Origin: Tricholoma matsutake
Lineage: Eukaryota > Basidiomycota > Agaricomycetes > Agaricales > Tricholomataceae
Length of the DNA: 64,000 nt
Assembly (NCBI GenBank): GCA_026075535.2
Contig: AP026545.1
Coordinates: forward strand, 1,426,001 to 1,490,000
Direction: 5' to 3'
Part shown: positions 1 to 10,705 of the stretch, piece after piece
How positions within the stretch are numbered: position 1 is the first letter of the stretch
Layout of the letters: each line of letters begins with the position of its first letter
Notes under the pieces: model-generated
What the model saw: the letters and a program-made list of their open reading frames with translations, nothing else
What the model was told of the DNA's origin: nothing
Databases searched by the model: none
Program-made: the position numbers and the translations under genes

Positions 1-2815
1 CTGAAAAAGAAGATCAAAGCAGGAGTCTATGAGTTGTCAAACTCGTCATACTGATTGCGATGTGAAGAAAGATGAAAAATTGCTCCGAATAGTCCACAGT
101 CTCGAGCCGCTAAACCAAGTTACAATTCAGAACTCAGGCATCGTCCCAATCCCTGAGCATTTAGCCAAACAGTTTGGAGGACGTGCTTGTGGTGGGATGT
201 TGGATTTATATGTTGCATTTGACGAAAGGCTCGTATCTGAATCTTCTCAAGATCTAATGACTTTCCAGACCCCATTCAGTGCACTTTGAATCGTCACCCT
301 ACTGATGGGTTGGACAAACTCAGTTCTGATCTTACATGACAATGTCACTTTCATCCTACAACCAGAAGTCCCTCATATTATGATCCCTTATATCGACAAC
401 ACACCAGTGAAGGGTCCAAAATTGGAATATCAAATGATTGGTGGGTCTTATGAAATGATTGCTGACAACTTAGGCATTCGATGATTCATATGGGAGCATT
501 TCGAGAACCTGAATTGCATTGTCCAGCGCATGAAGTATTGTGGTGGGACATTCTCAGGACCAAAGTTATTTGCTTGTGTCCCCGAAATAATTGTTTTAGG
601 TCATTGATGCAATATTCAAGGTCAAATGGCTGACCTGATGCATATCAATAAGATTCAGAAGTGGGGTGCATGTTGTACGCTCACAGAAGTTAAGACGTTC
701 TTAGGAATGATTGGAGTTTGTCAAATTTTTATTCAAAGTTTCGCACATCGAGCAGCTGCACTAATCAACCTTACTCGAAAAGATGTGCCCTTTGAATTTG
801 GCCCATCTCAGGTAGCAGTGCAAGAAGATCTCAAGCAAGCACTCCTAAACTCGCCAGCAATTCAAGCAATCGACTATACCTCGAACGCTCCAGTCATCCT
901 CGCAGTTGACACATTGAGCATCATAATCAGCTATTTCCTACCGCAATGTGACTGCGATAACCCTCAAAAACGATACTACAGTCGATTTGGCTCGATCACA
1001 CTCAACGACTGCAAACCCTGATTCTCGCAACCAAAACTCGAACTTTATGGTCTATATTGAGCTCTTGGTGCACTTCAATTATATTTGATAGGGGTGCAAA
1101 ACCTTATCGTTGAGGTCGATGTGAGGTATATCAAAGGCATGCTCTCAAATCCCGATATCATGCCTAGCGCTAGCATCAACCGATGGATTGTTTCCATTCT
1201 AACATTCCACTTCACACTAGTTCATGTTGCAGGTATGCACCATGGGCTGGATGGTCTTTTGCAATGTCCTCGACAAACCGAAAATGACGATGTCAAAGTA
1301 GAAGAAGAATTCAGTGACTGGATCGACAAACTGCATGGTTTCATTCACCAAATCAACCCAATCTCGATTCGACCTTTCCCCTCTCAGGTGACTTATCCCA
1401 CTTTTGCCCAAGCCTCAGATTTCAGTAAGGGGGAGGATGTTTCATACAAAGATGTACCTCAATCAGACAAAGCAAAGAAAGAAGACAAACGATTACTGCT
1501 TGTTCATAGATGGTTAGACGATATGGTGCGACCCCCAAATCCATCAGACACCGAGTACGCTACCTTTGTGCAATATTGCACCAAGTTCTTCATAGATTCC
1601 GGAAAACTATGGCGAAAAGATCGTCATGGAGAACACAAGATCATTGCAATTCCAGAACATCACATCAATATTATCCGGTCATTGCATGACCATATCGTAC
1701 ACAAAATGATCTTTGCCATGAAGTCTCATGTCGCCCTATGATTCTGGTGGCCCAACCTGAAAGCTGATATCACATGGTACATCCGAACATGCCATTACTG
1801 TCAGTTGCGACAGACTCAAAATCTCCTTATTCCACCAATTGTTGCCACCCCTGCCCCTCTATTCGAAAAAGTCTACATTGACACAATGCACATGCCACCT
1901 TCTGGCAGATATTGCTATATAGTACAAGGTCGATGTTCGATATTGTACTGATTGGAATTCAGGATGCTTCGCAATGAAACAGCGAAGACCATCGGCGATC
2001 GGATCTTCAAATAAACCATTTGTTGATGGGGCTCGCTTTATGAGATTGTTACTGACAACGGCCCAGCATTTGTTGCTGCTCTTGAATACTTGGTGAAGTG
2101 CTATCATATCAATCACATTTGGATAGGTGGCTACAATTCTTGTGCCAATGGCCTCATCGAACAAGCCCACTTTGACATACAACAATCACTCTACAAGGCC
2201 ATCGATGGTGATCAAACTCGATGGTCGGTTGGGACCTACTCAGTCTTTTGGGCAGAATGGGTAACAGTTCGAAAATGAATTGGCTGTTTGCCCTATTTTG
2301 CGATCACAGGTTCTCATCCACTCATTCCTCTTGACATCTCAGAAGCGACATATCTACAGCCACCACCCAACTTGATACTTTCCTCCACTGATCTCATCGC
2401 CCAACGCGCTATTGGACTACAGAAATGCTCGACAGATCTCGAAGTACTCTACTCTAGAGTCTACACTGCTCGATGAGAAGCTGTGAAACACTTCAAAGAA
2501 GTTCACAAGCAAGCGATTCAAGACTACAATTTCGAAAAAGGTGACCTTGTACTCATGTGAAACACACAGATCAAGAAAGCCCTTAATCGAAAAATGCGAG
2601 CTCAATATCTCAGCCCACTCATTGTTATCGCATGAAACTATGGTGGTGCTTATATTCTTTGTGAGCTCGACAGTTCAGTTCTTCATTGACCAGTAGCTGC
2701 TTTCCAAGTTCTACCATATCTAGCACAAAAATCGATTCCCCTTCCTCCAAACTTCTTCGATATTGATGATCATCAGCTCAAACAACTTCGAACAACATTG
2801 GATGTCGATGAATAG
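1..2815 (+). pseudogene. Ty3/gypsy pol, 3' part (RT, RNase H, integrase), closed by TGA codons
   Basis: This is the retroelement polyprotein from the middle of RT to its end; the 5' part lies left of the window. Reading frame 2 runs from base 1 to the stop at 2813 without any frameshift. Landmarks in order are an RT core PYIDN around 391-405 (normally YxDD), the RT thumb FLGMIGV near 700, the RNase H connection near 890-1080, the integrase zinc finger HH...C..C at about 1660-1810, the integrase core with TDNGPAF at about 2050, and the C-terminal QVLPYL...LDVDE end. Fourteen in-frame stops interrupt it; 13 are TGA (first bases 287, 482, 605, 1019, 1058, 1739, 1949, 2024, 2276, 2474, 2558, 2633, 2687) and one is TAA (2012). 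Most fall where the family, as I remember it, has Arg, so CGA-to-TGA decay explains them. Not functional as read. Confidence 0.9.
1419..1439 (+). other. Second (central) copy of the polypurine tract inside pol
   Basis: A 21-base stretch containing CAGTAAGGGGGAGGATG is identical to the stretch at 4647-4667 that directly precedes the 3' LTR. It sits between the RNase H and integrase coding parts. Lentiviruses and yeast Ty1 are known to have a central polypurine tract in this general part of pol; a similar role here is inference. Confidence 0.6.
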
Positions 2816-3149
2816 AGCATTTTTCTTTTCTTTTTCTTACTTGCAATATTGAAACAAACTCTCAATCTTATAACAGTGTACTATTACAAGTTGCAATATT
2901 GTTCAAAATGTGTTCACGCAAGCTCAACAGGGTTTTTCGGCTATGAAGGAGTTCTGAGCCTTTCCCCTATGTCTTGTTTTGATAAACCATCCATCTTACT
3001 TTCTTTTTCTTTTTCTCTCCTATGTTTTTTTTGCATATATCTTACATTTCTTGGCTTCGATTGTACACAATATTTCTCATTTCAAACTTATCTCACTCAG
3101 ACACAAGAAAAATGATAAAATTAAAACAATAAAACAAATGGCTACTGGG
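2816..3149. other. Spacer between pol and the convergent antisense gene
   Basis: T-rich sequence between the pol stop and the 3' end of the antisense gene. Short frames here have no recognisable content. It probably serves as the 3' untranslated region of both convergent genes, which is inference from position. Confidence 0.4.
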
Positions 3150-4286
3150 ATTCCTCCCACTTCCTCTCCAAAACCTCAATTTCTTCCATCAAAACCTCCA
3201 CCTCCAGCTTTTTTTACACCAGCACTTCCACAAGATATCGACGACAGAGTCTTGCTGCGTCCGACTGCATCATCTCATCCTCCACTGCCATTGATGCCCC
3301 CTCAACCAGACCTGCAACCTTGGGTTTGACTTCTTGCTCTCTAGCTTTCCCCTTCCCCTTCCCCTTGTCCTTCTCAGCCGATTTCCCCTTCATCTTTGTC
3401 ATTTGTTTCAGGTGCTTGTCGACTTTTGAGGGCCTGGCCTCCGCATTTTGGATGGGCTGGATGGCCCAAATGCATACCACTAAGTAATCATACAGATTAG
3501 CAATTATAATTGTTATTGAGAAGGATCACTTACTATGTCTTGGAGTCAACACCTCCATTGACTCCCCAGTACCCTTTGTAGCTCACTTGGAGCCCGCCTT
3601 TTTCCTTGACTCACCTCGTCGGAGTTGTCACCTCGACACTCCCTCCCAGTAGCAGCCCTGCAACCCTTGAGTGCATCACTTGCACTTGGGTGTGTCCTCC
3701 TCAATGATGCATTCTTGCAAAGTCCTCAGTCCTGCGCAATGATCACACTAAAGCAAGCATAATTAGTCTGAATGATATCGATGTAGAATGAATACTTACC
3801 GGCCCATGGAAGGTGATCAGGTCACCTTCCTCTAGCCACACCCACTTTGCGACCATGGGTTCCTCATCCAGCTCATCCTCACCTTCCTCCTCCTCATCCA
3901 TCTTGTCGGCCTTCCTCTCTTCGACGATCTGCTCAATGACTGGTAGGTCATCGACCAGAAGTTCTTCTTCTTCAGCCTCATCTCGATCAATCGAGAGGCC
4001 CATCACCTCGAGCGTGGCAGTCCGATCATGAAAATTGTCCTTCGAAACAGTTTTGGCCTGGACTTCAGCCAAGAATGCTCAACGCGCCTCGACCAGCATG
4101 TCCTGTTGCTTCTTGATTCTCTTTGCTTTCGCCTCGATGACCACCTGCCGAGCCTCCCTCTCCTCCTCTCTCTTCCTCTCTCTTCCTCAGATACTCCTCA
4201 AAAAGATACTTCCCACCCCACAAAACCCAATCCTCATGAGGGAATGGTGTGAATAGGCTGATCGCCTCGTCCAACGTCGCCTGCAC
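3150..4286 (-). pseudogene. Antisense gene in the gypsy element: coiled acidic protein with Cys cluster
   Basis: Coding-like sequence opposite to pol, lying between the pol stop and the 3' polypurine tract. From the N-terminus it reads LDEAISLFTPFPHEDW (about 4270-4220), then a charged helix-rich part shifted by one frame near 4150, then a strongly acidic part ending in WLEEGDLITFHGP at 3800. A 52-nt GT-AG intron follows (3748-3799). The next exon begins CDHCAGL and contains a C-x2-C...C...C-x2-C...C cluster with one TGA near 3680, followed by a second 54-nt intron (3480-3533) and a Lys-rich tail (KGKGKGKA). Function is unknown; the cysteine spacing suggests a zinc-binding, nucleic-acid-related protein. 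At least one frameshift and one stop mark it as decayed. A similar arrangement is seen at 35.2-36.2 kb. Confidence 0.65.
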
Positions 4287-4654
4287 ATGATTGTCACATG
4301 CCTCATCGAACGACCTGATCAGAACATTGTATTCAGCCTATCAACAATGTCAGAAAGCAGATTGAACAAAGAAAAGGGAAAAACACACCATTTTTTCACA
4401 GAAGTCACGACCCCACACCTCGAAGTCGAGGTCTTTGGCTTTTCCAGCCTCGGGCATCGATTTCACTTGATTGAGGATAGGAAGAGCGAGTTCAGTGAGG
4501 ATAGACATGCTGATGAGGTTTCAAAGAGAAAGATGAAGGAGATCAAATAAGAAGGAGAAAAGTTCAAACCACGATGTGCCTTAAATCAACGATCAACAAT
4601 GTCACATGACCCAGTTATTCTGGCTCGACTGACTGGGATGGTCAGAATTTCAGT

Positions 4655-4665
4655 AAGGGGGAGGA
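4655..4665 (+). promoter_or_regulatory. 3' polypurine tract of the gypsy element
   Basis: AAGGGGGAGGA sits immediately before TGATAGGTTG, where an LTR would be expected to begin with TG. This is the usual primer site for plus-strand DNA synthesis in LTR retrotransposons. Confidence 0.75.
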
Positions 4666-5945
4666 TGATAGGTTGTCTCCTCAGCTCAAAGGCTGATTCA
4701 CCACTTTAACCACATTCTAATCACATCGGCTAACTCCTACGATATCCCAGATGCAGTGCAACCCAGTCTATTGATTGTGATATTATATAGACTGCGTCAA
4801 AACATCACCAGCGACATTGATCATACCGAGAAACCACATCACACAACCTTAGGACTACTTCGAAAGCCCCTAAGATCCCTCTAAATGACCATTGAACATC
4901 CCCGATCAAACTTTGAACAGCCACGACTGTGATTGAACATTGTCGAAAGCCCCTAAGATCCCTCTAAATGACCATTGAACATCCCCGATCAAACTTTGAA
5001 CAGCTGTGACTGCGATTGAACATTGTCAAAAGCCCCTAAGATCCCTCTAAATGACCATTGAACATCCCTGATCAAACTTTGAACAGCCGCGACTGCGATT
5101 GAACATTGTCAACCATTGTTGAGTGTTATCAATCGATATCGAGAGACTACGAGCGACATCGGGCACCACATTTGTTATCTATATGGTGGAATACCATGTG
5201 CCAGGAAGTATTCCAACTCATGCTCAAACCTGCTGATAGTAGGTCAGCCTCGTTCCAAGTCCCTATTGCATACAGAACCCGCTGGACGGATTATTGCGAG
5301 ACTTAGTGTGGTTTATACACAAAGGACAGTCCCTTTTTAGTTCTATACCCTTTATTACTCTTTCATCATATGATATATCTCTTTCTTGTTTGGATTCCAG
5401 TCTCCTTGCCTTAACTCATATCTTTTGCCTCATGTTCTACACATGTTTCTCATACCATTTTAGGAAGTTTCTTTAAAACATATAAAACTCTGTAGTATCT
5501 ACTGGGAAATACAAGAAATCGTCTTCACCTATCGTCTCATATAAAGTTCTAAGAATCTGATCTATTCTCTAAAACAATCTAAGCTTCTATGAGTTTTCTC
5601 GATTGACAAGAAACCTCTGGGACCATTGTCATCCCTGATCTTCCTTTTGATCCTCTGATCATTAGCACTAGCAACCATTCCAACACTTCCTAGCCATCGG
5701 CTATAGCCTTCATATACTATTGACCTATCGAAAGGTCCTCAGAATTCACACTTCGACCATTGACGATAAAACCCATTCACCATCGATCTTGTCAATCATC
5801 CTCGATATTGATCAATACCCCATCAGACCACATCAAACACCTTCATCTCTTATAGAACTACCTTTACAACTAGTACCAATTTGTTGTCCTCCCATAGGTT
5901 GGACCGCAAACATTCGGAACATCTTGCACCCTTCCTCTGACTTGT
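4666..5945 (+). repeat. 3' LTR of the gypsy element (right edge uncertain)
   Basis: It starts with TG right after the polypurine tract. The sequence is non-coding and contains a threefold 83-bp repeat. I could not find the right boundary with certainty because the 5' LTR lies outside the window; the end given here is where recognisable sequence of the next gene region begins. The remaining bases up to about 6175 show nothing I can name. Confidence 0.5.
4861..5109 (+). repeat. Tandem repeat, 3 x 83 bp, inside the LTR
   Basis: Units start at 4861, 4944 and 5027 with CGAAAGCCCCTAAGATCCCT (the third begins CAAAAGCC). Units differ by a few bases, mostly C/T or G/A at CpG. The repeat is exactly 83 bp each time. 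Confidence 0.95.
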
Positions 5946-6177
5946 GAAAATATTATTGGTTGCCTCATTGGCTGTTTTGGTGGGTTTTCTGGGTTGAGTA
6001 TCATCAATGCATTGCTTGCATGTCAGGCCACTAGTGACATCTGAACAGGAACAATGGTTTATATTAAAATACAAACAAAACAAAAAATCTACAATGATAT
6101 CAGCAAGGTCATTTGTCATGCGTGAATAAGAGATATGTATGGTCATTAAATCCTAATATTGGTCAGGTCATAAGCAG

Positions 6178-7549
6178 TATTTGGGTTGATGTTGACAATG
6201 GTAAGGCCTCGAGGATAAGAAACATGGTGTAAAGAGGCAGCATGGGAGAGTAATGGGAGCTCAGTCATAGAAGGTCTTTACATAAAAATGAGTAATCTCA
6301 CCCTCAAGGTCTTCAATCTGCCATTCTGTCCATTGCATTTTCTTTGCAAGAATGATTGGGGGAACTTCTCCTTTCCATGTCATCATCACCTTCTTCAATG
6401 CATGTAACTATACAGACCTGGGCTCCCAATGCACATTCCCAAGACCTTGATTGGCTGCACCCTAGTCTGCCACCAGCAATGATGCAGATGCTCCACCTGG
6501 AAAACAGGCTCTGATGAGTTCTTGACGATCATTGCTGGTGCTGGTTGTGACCCACACATCGAGAGCAAGGAGCTCAAACCTAAAGCTAAGCTCAGCCAGT
6601 TCCCAAAGAATTTCTTCATGCTCGCGGTCACCCAATGAATCGATGATGCTACCATTCCATACCAGTTGACCACCATTTGATTCTGCAAAGTCAACTCCAT
6701 CTGCCATCAAAGAATCATCCATAAATTGCTGTGTGGTCTCCCACAGTTTGCTGCTTTTTGTACTCAAAGAGCCCACTTTCTTTGCACCAGTGAGGTCAAA
6801 GGTGAGAAGATTGTGCCAAAGACTGTTAGGGCTTGGCAACGCAGTGGAATTGTAAGTGCTGACCTGGTAGATCATAGCTGTATGAAATTTGAGCCAGCTT
6901 TGGAAATAGGCATCTTGACGTTCTTTATTTTGAACTGCAATGAACAAAGCAGGCTCAGGAAAGACATAACCCTCTGCCATTTCAGGTGGAGGATTTCGGA
7001 GAGTAAAAATTGAAAGAGCCTTTTGCTAGCTTGGAATCGGTGGTGGTAAGAATGGGCTTATGAGATCTTCAAATTTATTCCACCCACTTTGTGGCATCTT
7101 GGGAACATTAGAATTCTTTTTGGCATCTGTAGCCATGGACATGTAAGCCAAAATACTTATTCATTACAATAGAAACCTACATGGGCTATAAAACTGCCTG
7201 CGTACTTCACATTTAGAGATCTCCTTGCACGGCAGAGGAACAACACTAGTTTCAGCACAGATGGACCAAAATGGATTTGAATACTGCAGATAATGTTGGA
7301 CATGTCTTGCTATTGCTCGATATTTGTCAATGTGATCACTGTTTTCACAATAAATAGTGGGATGTGAAGGACGAGAGGGGTGGAAGTTTGGACAGGTGCA
7401 AGCACCCTCATGCAAATTGAGGAGAGCACTGAGAATGGCCTCATGAGCCAAACTGGGATGCCAGCCTGGAAAAAGGTGTAAGCCTGCTTATGTACACACC
7501 ATTGACTCTTGTTTGTACACAGTTCAAGAACTGACCATATTAACCACAC
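6178..7549 (-). pseudogene. Multi-copy agaricomycete-type hypothetical gene, broken
   Basis: A - strand gene relic read in several frames. The first part (about 7490-7160) contains HID-K-Y and an ICAETSVVPLPCKEI segment. An intron-sized gap follows, then MATDAKKNSNVPKMPQSGW (near 7135) leading into MAEGYVFPEPALF at 6980 and a well-kept stretch to 6462 (ELAELSFRFELLALD). The frame then shifts to a tail with LKKVMMTWKGEVPPIIL and a stop near 6250. I recall this pattern from hypothetical proteins repeated across agaricomycete genomes, but no function is known to me. At least two frameshifts make it a pseudogene. It abuts a truncated gypsy integrase on the right. Confidence 0.6.
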
Positions 7550-7714
7550 GTCATATTATTATTCCCCATTCTTCTGTTCCCCTGTATATTCTGCTTATCC
7601 TTTATGCTTGTATTATTGTCTACTCCTAATACCACGTCATTGTCCTGTCACACTGGTGATTTGATGTGAGTGTCATATCAGTTTTTTCCCTTACTAGCCT
7701 TTTTTAGTGGAAAC
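7550..7714. other. Short spacer, nothing recognised
   Basis: AT-rich joint between the hypothetical gene relic and the truncated gypsy integrase. No motif seen. Confidence 0.4.
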
Positions 7715-8058
7715 CTACCTGATGTAACTTGGATCCCGATCTGCAATGATACTTCTCAGCAGACCATACTGACAAGTGATTTTCTTCATGAACAAATGAC
7801 CAAAGTTTTCTGAGGTCAATCCTGTCGTGACCAGAATGAAATTTCCATGTTTTGTAAGTCTGTCTATTACAACAAAAACACTGTTGAATTCCCCTGACAT
7901 TGGCAGGTTAACTATAAAGTCCATGGATATAGACTTGTAAGGGCATTTTGGAATCAGATTTGGGATGAGGTAACCATAGCATGTAAAATTGCTAGTCTTG
8001 ATCTTCTGACAAACATCACATGAAGCACAGTATCATAGAATGTCCACTTTCATCCAGG
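7715..8058 (-). pseudogene. Gypsy integrase fragment (downstream half of a split element)
   Basis: Read on the - strand it begins with YCASCDVCQKIKTSNF (about 8035-7990), the second half of an integrase zinc finger. It continues through MDFIVNLP and VIDRLTKHG, the first catalytic aspartate region, and IIADRDPSYI, the second aspartate region, where it is cut at 7715. A TGA precedes the first cysteine block at the position of an expected Arg. The missing upstream half is at 12700-13420 on the same strand, so the two pieces appear to have been one element, now separated by nested insertions. Confidence 0.8.
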
Positions 8059-8117
8059 AATCCAGTAGGATTGAACCAGGAGTCCTTACTACTACTAAGT
8101 AATAAAATAAATGACAT

Positions 8118-8186
8118 GAGCTGGAATTGAACCCTAGGCATGAGACAACAACATTTTAACATGGCCAATATAACCACTACACCACA
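8118..8186 (-). repeat. tRNA-like (pol III type) head, pointing left
   Basis: On the - strand an A-box-like TGGTGTAGTGGTTA (8183-8170) is followed about 45 bp later by a B-box-like GGTTCAATTCCAG (8134-8121). The flanks do not form an acceptor stem, so this resembles a SINE head, not a tRNA gene. Confidence 0.6.
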
Positions 8187-8420
8187 TAGACTTATGAGGT
8201 ATGTCCACTTACTGCTCTAGGTACCATTGGGGCAGCTGTGCATGACAAAGCACACAGCCACATATCAACATTGCCAGCTCATCATCCACCATCATCACCA
8301 CTCTCGATGACGATGCCACCTCCCTTCCACCACCTCCCCTCTGTCAACACCTGTCGCCACTGCTCCTATGGCCACCACCACCTTGTCTAATGCCACCAAC
8401 GGCCGCATTTGAACCACCTT

Positions 8421-8514
8421 GGGCCCAAATGACAACAGATGCCGTTTGGGGCCCAGGTAATGTTTTTTACTTTTTTTTTTACTGAACTAACTAATATTTT
8501 CTTTCCTTCTTTAG
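8421..8514 (+). other. GGGCCCAAA hairpin followed by 58-nt intron-like segment
   Basis: GGGCCCAAA (8421-8429) pairs with TTTGGGGCCC (8445-8454). Two bases later comes GTAATG, a pyrimidine-rich stretch and TTTAG at 8514, then GTTCTAAC. Splicing is inferred only from the GT-AG layout. Confidence 0.55.
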
Positions 8515-8548
8515 GTTCTAACTATATCATGACAACAAGACAACACCA

Positions 8549-8660
8549 AATGACAAACGAAGAACAACGAGTGAGCGACAGACGACTGATGACAAACAAC
8601 AAACGAAAAACAACAAACAACAAACAACAAACAACAAATGACAAATGACAAATGAAGAAA
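8549..8660 (+). repeat. Low-complexity ACAAACAA / GACAAATG tract
   Basis: Degenerate simple sequence between two hairpin/intron cassettes. The long frames that cross it on both strands are low-complexity shadows. Confidence 0.6.
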
Positions 8661-8705
8661 TGGAGAATGATGACGCAGAGAGGAAAGGCTGGGCTGTAAG
8701 GAAAT

Positions 8706-8818
8706 GGGCCCAAATGACGTACATCGTCGCTTGGGCCCCAGGTAAGTTTTTTTTGTGTTCGTTTCATTCTTTTTTGATTAATATTAGTTTTCTTTTGAAT
8801 TTTTATAGTTTCTCATTG
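8706..8818 (+). other. Second GGGCCCAAA hairpin with 77-nt intron-like segment
   Basis: GGGCCCAAATGACG at 8706 pairs with CGTCGCTTGGGCCC ending at 8738. GTAAGT follows at 8742 and TATAG ends at 8818. Same order and strand as the cassette at 8421. Confidence 0.55.
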
Positions 8819-9105
8819 TATGATGTGACCCACCACCGCCACCGCACCATAAACTTTGCACTCCCCCCTGTATTCCTATCGGAGTCCTAGGAGTCCGAGT
8901 TTTCCGATAAGAGTCCGATCAGAATCCAATAGGAGTTCTACTAGTCCGACACTAGTCCTAGGAGTCCGATCGGAATGTATCTTGATGACCATGTACTTTT
9001 ATTTCCAAGAAATTCCTAGTAAATTCCAAGTAAAGTCCTATGCAATTCCAACAGGTAGTAGTTGGAATACCACACCATTTTGGAAGACTTAACTTGATGA
9101 AAGTG

Positions 9106-9206
9106 CTTACAAAATAAATGGGCAGAGCAGGAATTGAACTCTAGACCTTGGGATATAAGTGACATGACTACCAAACAAGTGCTCAACCAGTTGAGCCACA
9201 GGAGCA
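9106..9206 (-). repeat. tRNA-like head, pointing toward the left end of its element
   Basis: On the - strand GGCTCAACTGGTTGAGCA (9201-9182, A-box region) and GAGTTCAATTCCTG (9143-9129, B-box) are spaced as in a tRNA with a long anticodon region. No acceptor stem pairing is seen. Confidence 0.65.
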
Positions 9207-9254
9207 TTAATAAATTTGTAATATAAAGTCCATTTAAAGCACTTAGGATTAGTT

Positions 9255-9450
9255 CACTTATTTTTAACCTCTCTCACAAGAGCTCAAAAAAGAATTGTTG
9301 AGCCCTTGCATCTTTGTGAGGGAGTAGATAACTAATATAGATTTAAAAAAAAAACCCCACGCAAACGTGAGGGGGAGAATTAATTATACTATTTAATTAT
9401 ACTATTTTAAATTCTACAAAAAAACCCACCCCCCTGCGAAATGGGGGGGA
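9255..9450. repeat. Three CCCTC/GAGGG hairpins separated by A/T runs
   Basis: Hairpins of the form CCCTTGCA/TGTGAGGG (9283-9304), CCCCACGC/CGTGAGGGG (9356-9374) and CCCACCCCCC/GGGGGGGAGGGGGT (9425-9456), with A- or T-rich spacers. The corresponding part of copy 2 (40945-41108) keeps a cleaner CCCTCGC/GCGAGGG stem. Confidence 0.6.
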
Positions 9451-9608
9451 GGGGGTGGTGGTGCATCGTGTTGGCTGTCTCATCAGCCCTGTGCCATCAT
9501 TTCCCCTCCCTCTTGTCTCTGTCATGTCTCGCCTCCCTCACCTTGCCTCCCCCGTGGCTTCCCTCGCCTCCCTTGTCTCCCCTCCCTTGTCATTCCACCC
9601 ACTGTCCA

Positions 9609-10036
9609 CCCCACGAGCAGTTGCTCGCAAGGCTGGTGGTGGGTGGTGCATCGTATGTTGGTGGTGGTGTTTGTCCATTGTCCCCTCCCCCTCCCCTTAA
9701 ACACCCTACGAGCAGATGCTCGTAGGCGTGCGTGGGGTGGGTGTCACCATCGTCTCCCCTTCTGGTCATCGTTTCCCTTTCCCCTTGTCATTTTGTCACC
9801 CTTGTCGTTCATCCCCCTCATCGTCTGCACCCATGAACCACCCTACGGGCAGCTGCTTGTAGGCGTGTCATGTTGTTTGGTGCCATCATCATCCCTCCAT
9901 GCCGTTCCCATGTTCTTGCACCCCATATACACCCTGCGAGCAGTCGCTCACGGTGGTGATGGGGGGTGCTGGATGTCATTGGTGTCGTGGGGGGTCCATG
10001 CACTCACAATCCACCCTACGAGCAGCAGCTTGTAGG
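9609..10036. repeat. Cluster of GAGCAG/CTGCTC hairpins (five copies)
   Basis: Near-palindromic modules at about 9609-9634, 9704-9727, 9840-9864, 9933-9953 and 10013-10038. Each is framed by CCACCC on the left and GGTGG or GGCTGG on the right, with the core GAGCAG-NN-GCTC. Short frames translating these as repeated HEQLL or HPASSCS words are not genes. Confidence 0.75.
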
Positions 10037-10270
10037 CATGGGGTGGGTGCATTGTCAGTTCGTCAGTGACGTGGCACAAGGGGAGGGGTTGGGTGGTGCT
10101 TACCGGGTGGGTATTCCCCTTCTGGGGTCTCCTGGTGTTGCTCCCCGTGCTCCTGACCATGATTGATACCCTCACATCCCATTTTGATGGGGAGGAGGGG
10201 AGTTGCCAGGGGCATCGTTGGGTGTGGGTTTGGCTCGCGTCAGTCCATTGTTACTTGTGTAGATTAGAAC

Positions 10271-10336
10271 CTAGAAACAAGGCAAATGAATTAGTTAGTT
10301 TACAAAAGTAAAAAATGAATGAAAAAAAAAACTTAC
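10271..10336 (-). other. Intron-like segment of 66 nt
   Basis: On the - strand GTAAGT begins at 10336 just after a CCCAAACGAC/GTTTGGG half-hairpin (10342-10375), and TTTCTAG ends at 10271 before GTTCTAATC. The GAGCAG hairpins lie downstream on the same strand. Confidence 0.5.
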
Positions 10337-10618
10337 TATGACCCAAACGACGATTGCATTGTTTGGGTGTTGTTCAGCATTGAAACCAGTCGTTTCCGGT
10401 CTTGGGGGCTCGTCTAGAGATGGGGGTGAAGTGGGAGTGGTGGGAGTTGCTGGGTTGAGGTGGTTGAGGTGGGGGGGATGGAGGTGGCATGCTTGTCATC
10501 GTTGGTGGTGGTGGTGGGAGTTGATGAGCTGGCAGGTGTGATGACGAGGCTATGTGCTTTGTCATCACACCCACGGGAATGGTATGTAGTGTAGTATGAT
10601 CACTTACCTGTAATGACT

Positions 10619-10705
10619 GTTTAGCCTAATGGTATTGTTGTCGGTTTATGCTTACATAATCTTCTGTAGTCAAGTGTTCAATTCTTGTCTGTGCGTTTAA
10701 TTTTT
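10619..10705 (+). repeat. tRNA-like head, pointing toward the right end of its element
   Basis: A-box-like TAGCCTAATGGTA at 10622-10634 and B-box-like GTGTTCAATTC at 10675-10685. In copy 2 the B box is GTGTTCGATTC (42211-42221), the more canonical form, so copy 1 shows a CpG transition here. Confidence 0.65.

Noticed and set aside
4861..5109. CRISPR-like array
   Set aside because: The 83-bp units are contiguous without spacers, and the sequence is a eukaryotic LTR.
8118..8186. Functional tRNA gene
   Set aside because: A and B boxes are present here and at the related sites, but none of these segments has a complementary acceptor stem or a clear anticodon arm. They look like SINE-type heads.
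9441..10035. Overlapping open frames rich in Pro, Cys and His on both strands
   Set aside because: They read through the GAGCAG hairpins and GT-rich spacers of a non-coding element; the near-identical region at 41018-41602 breaks the frames at different places. No domain is present.
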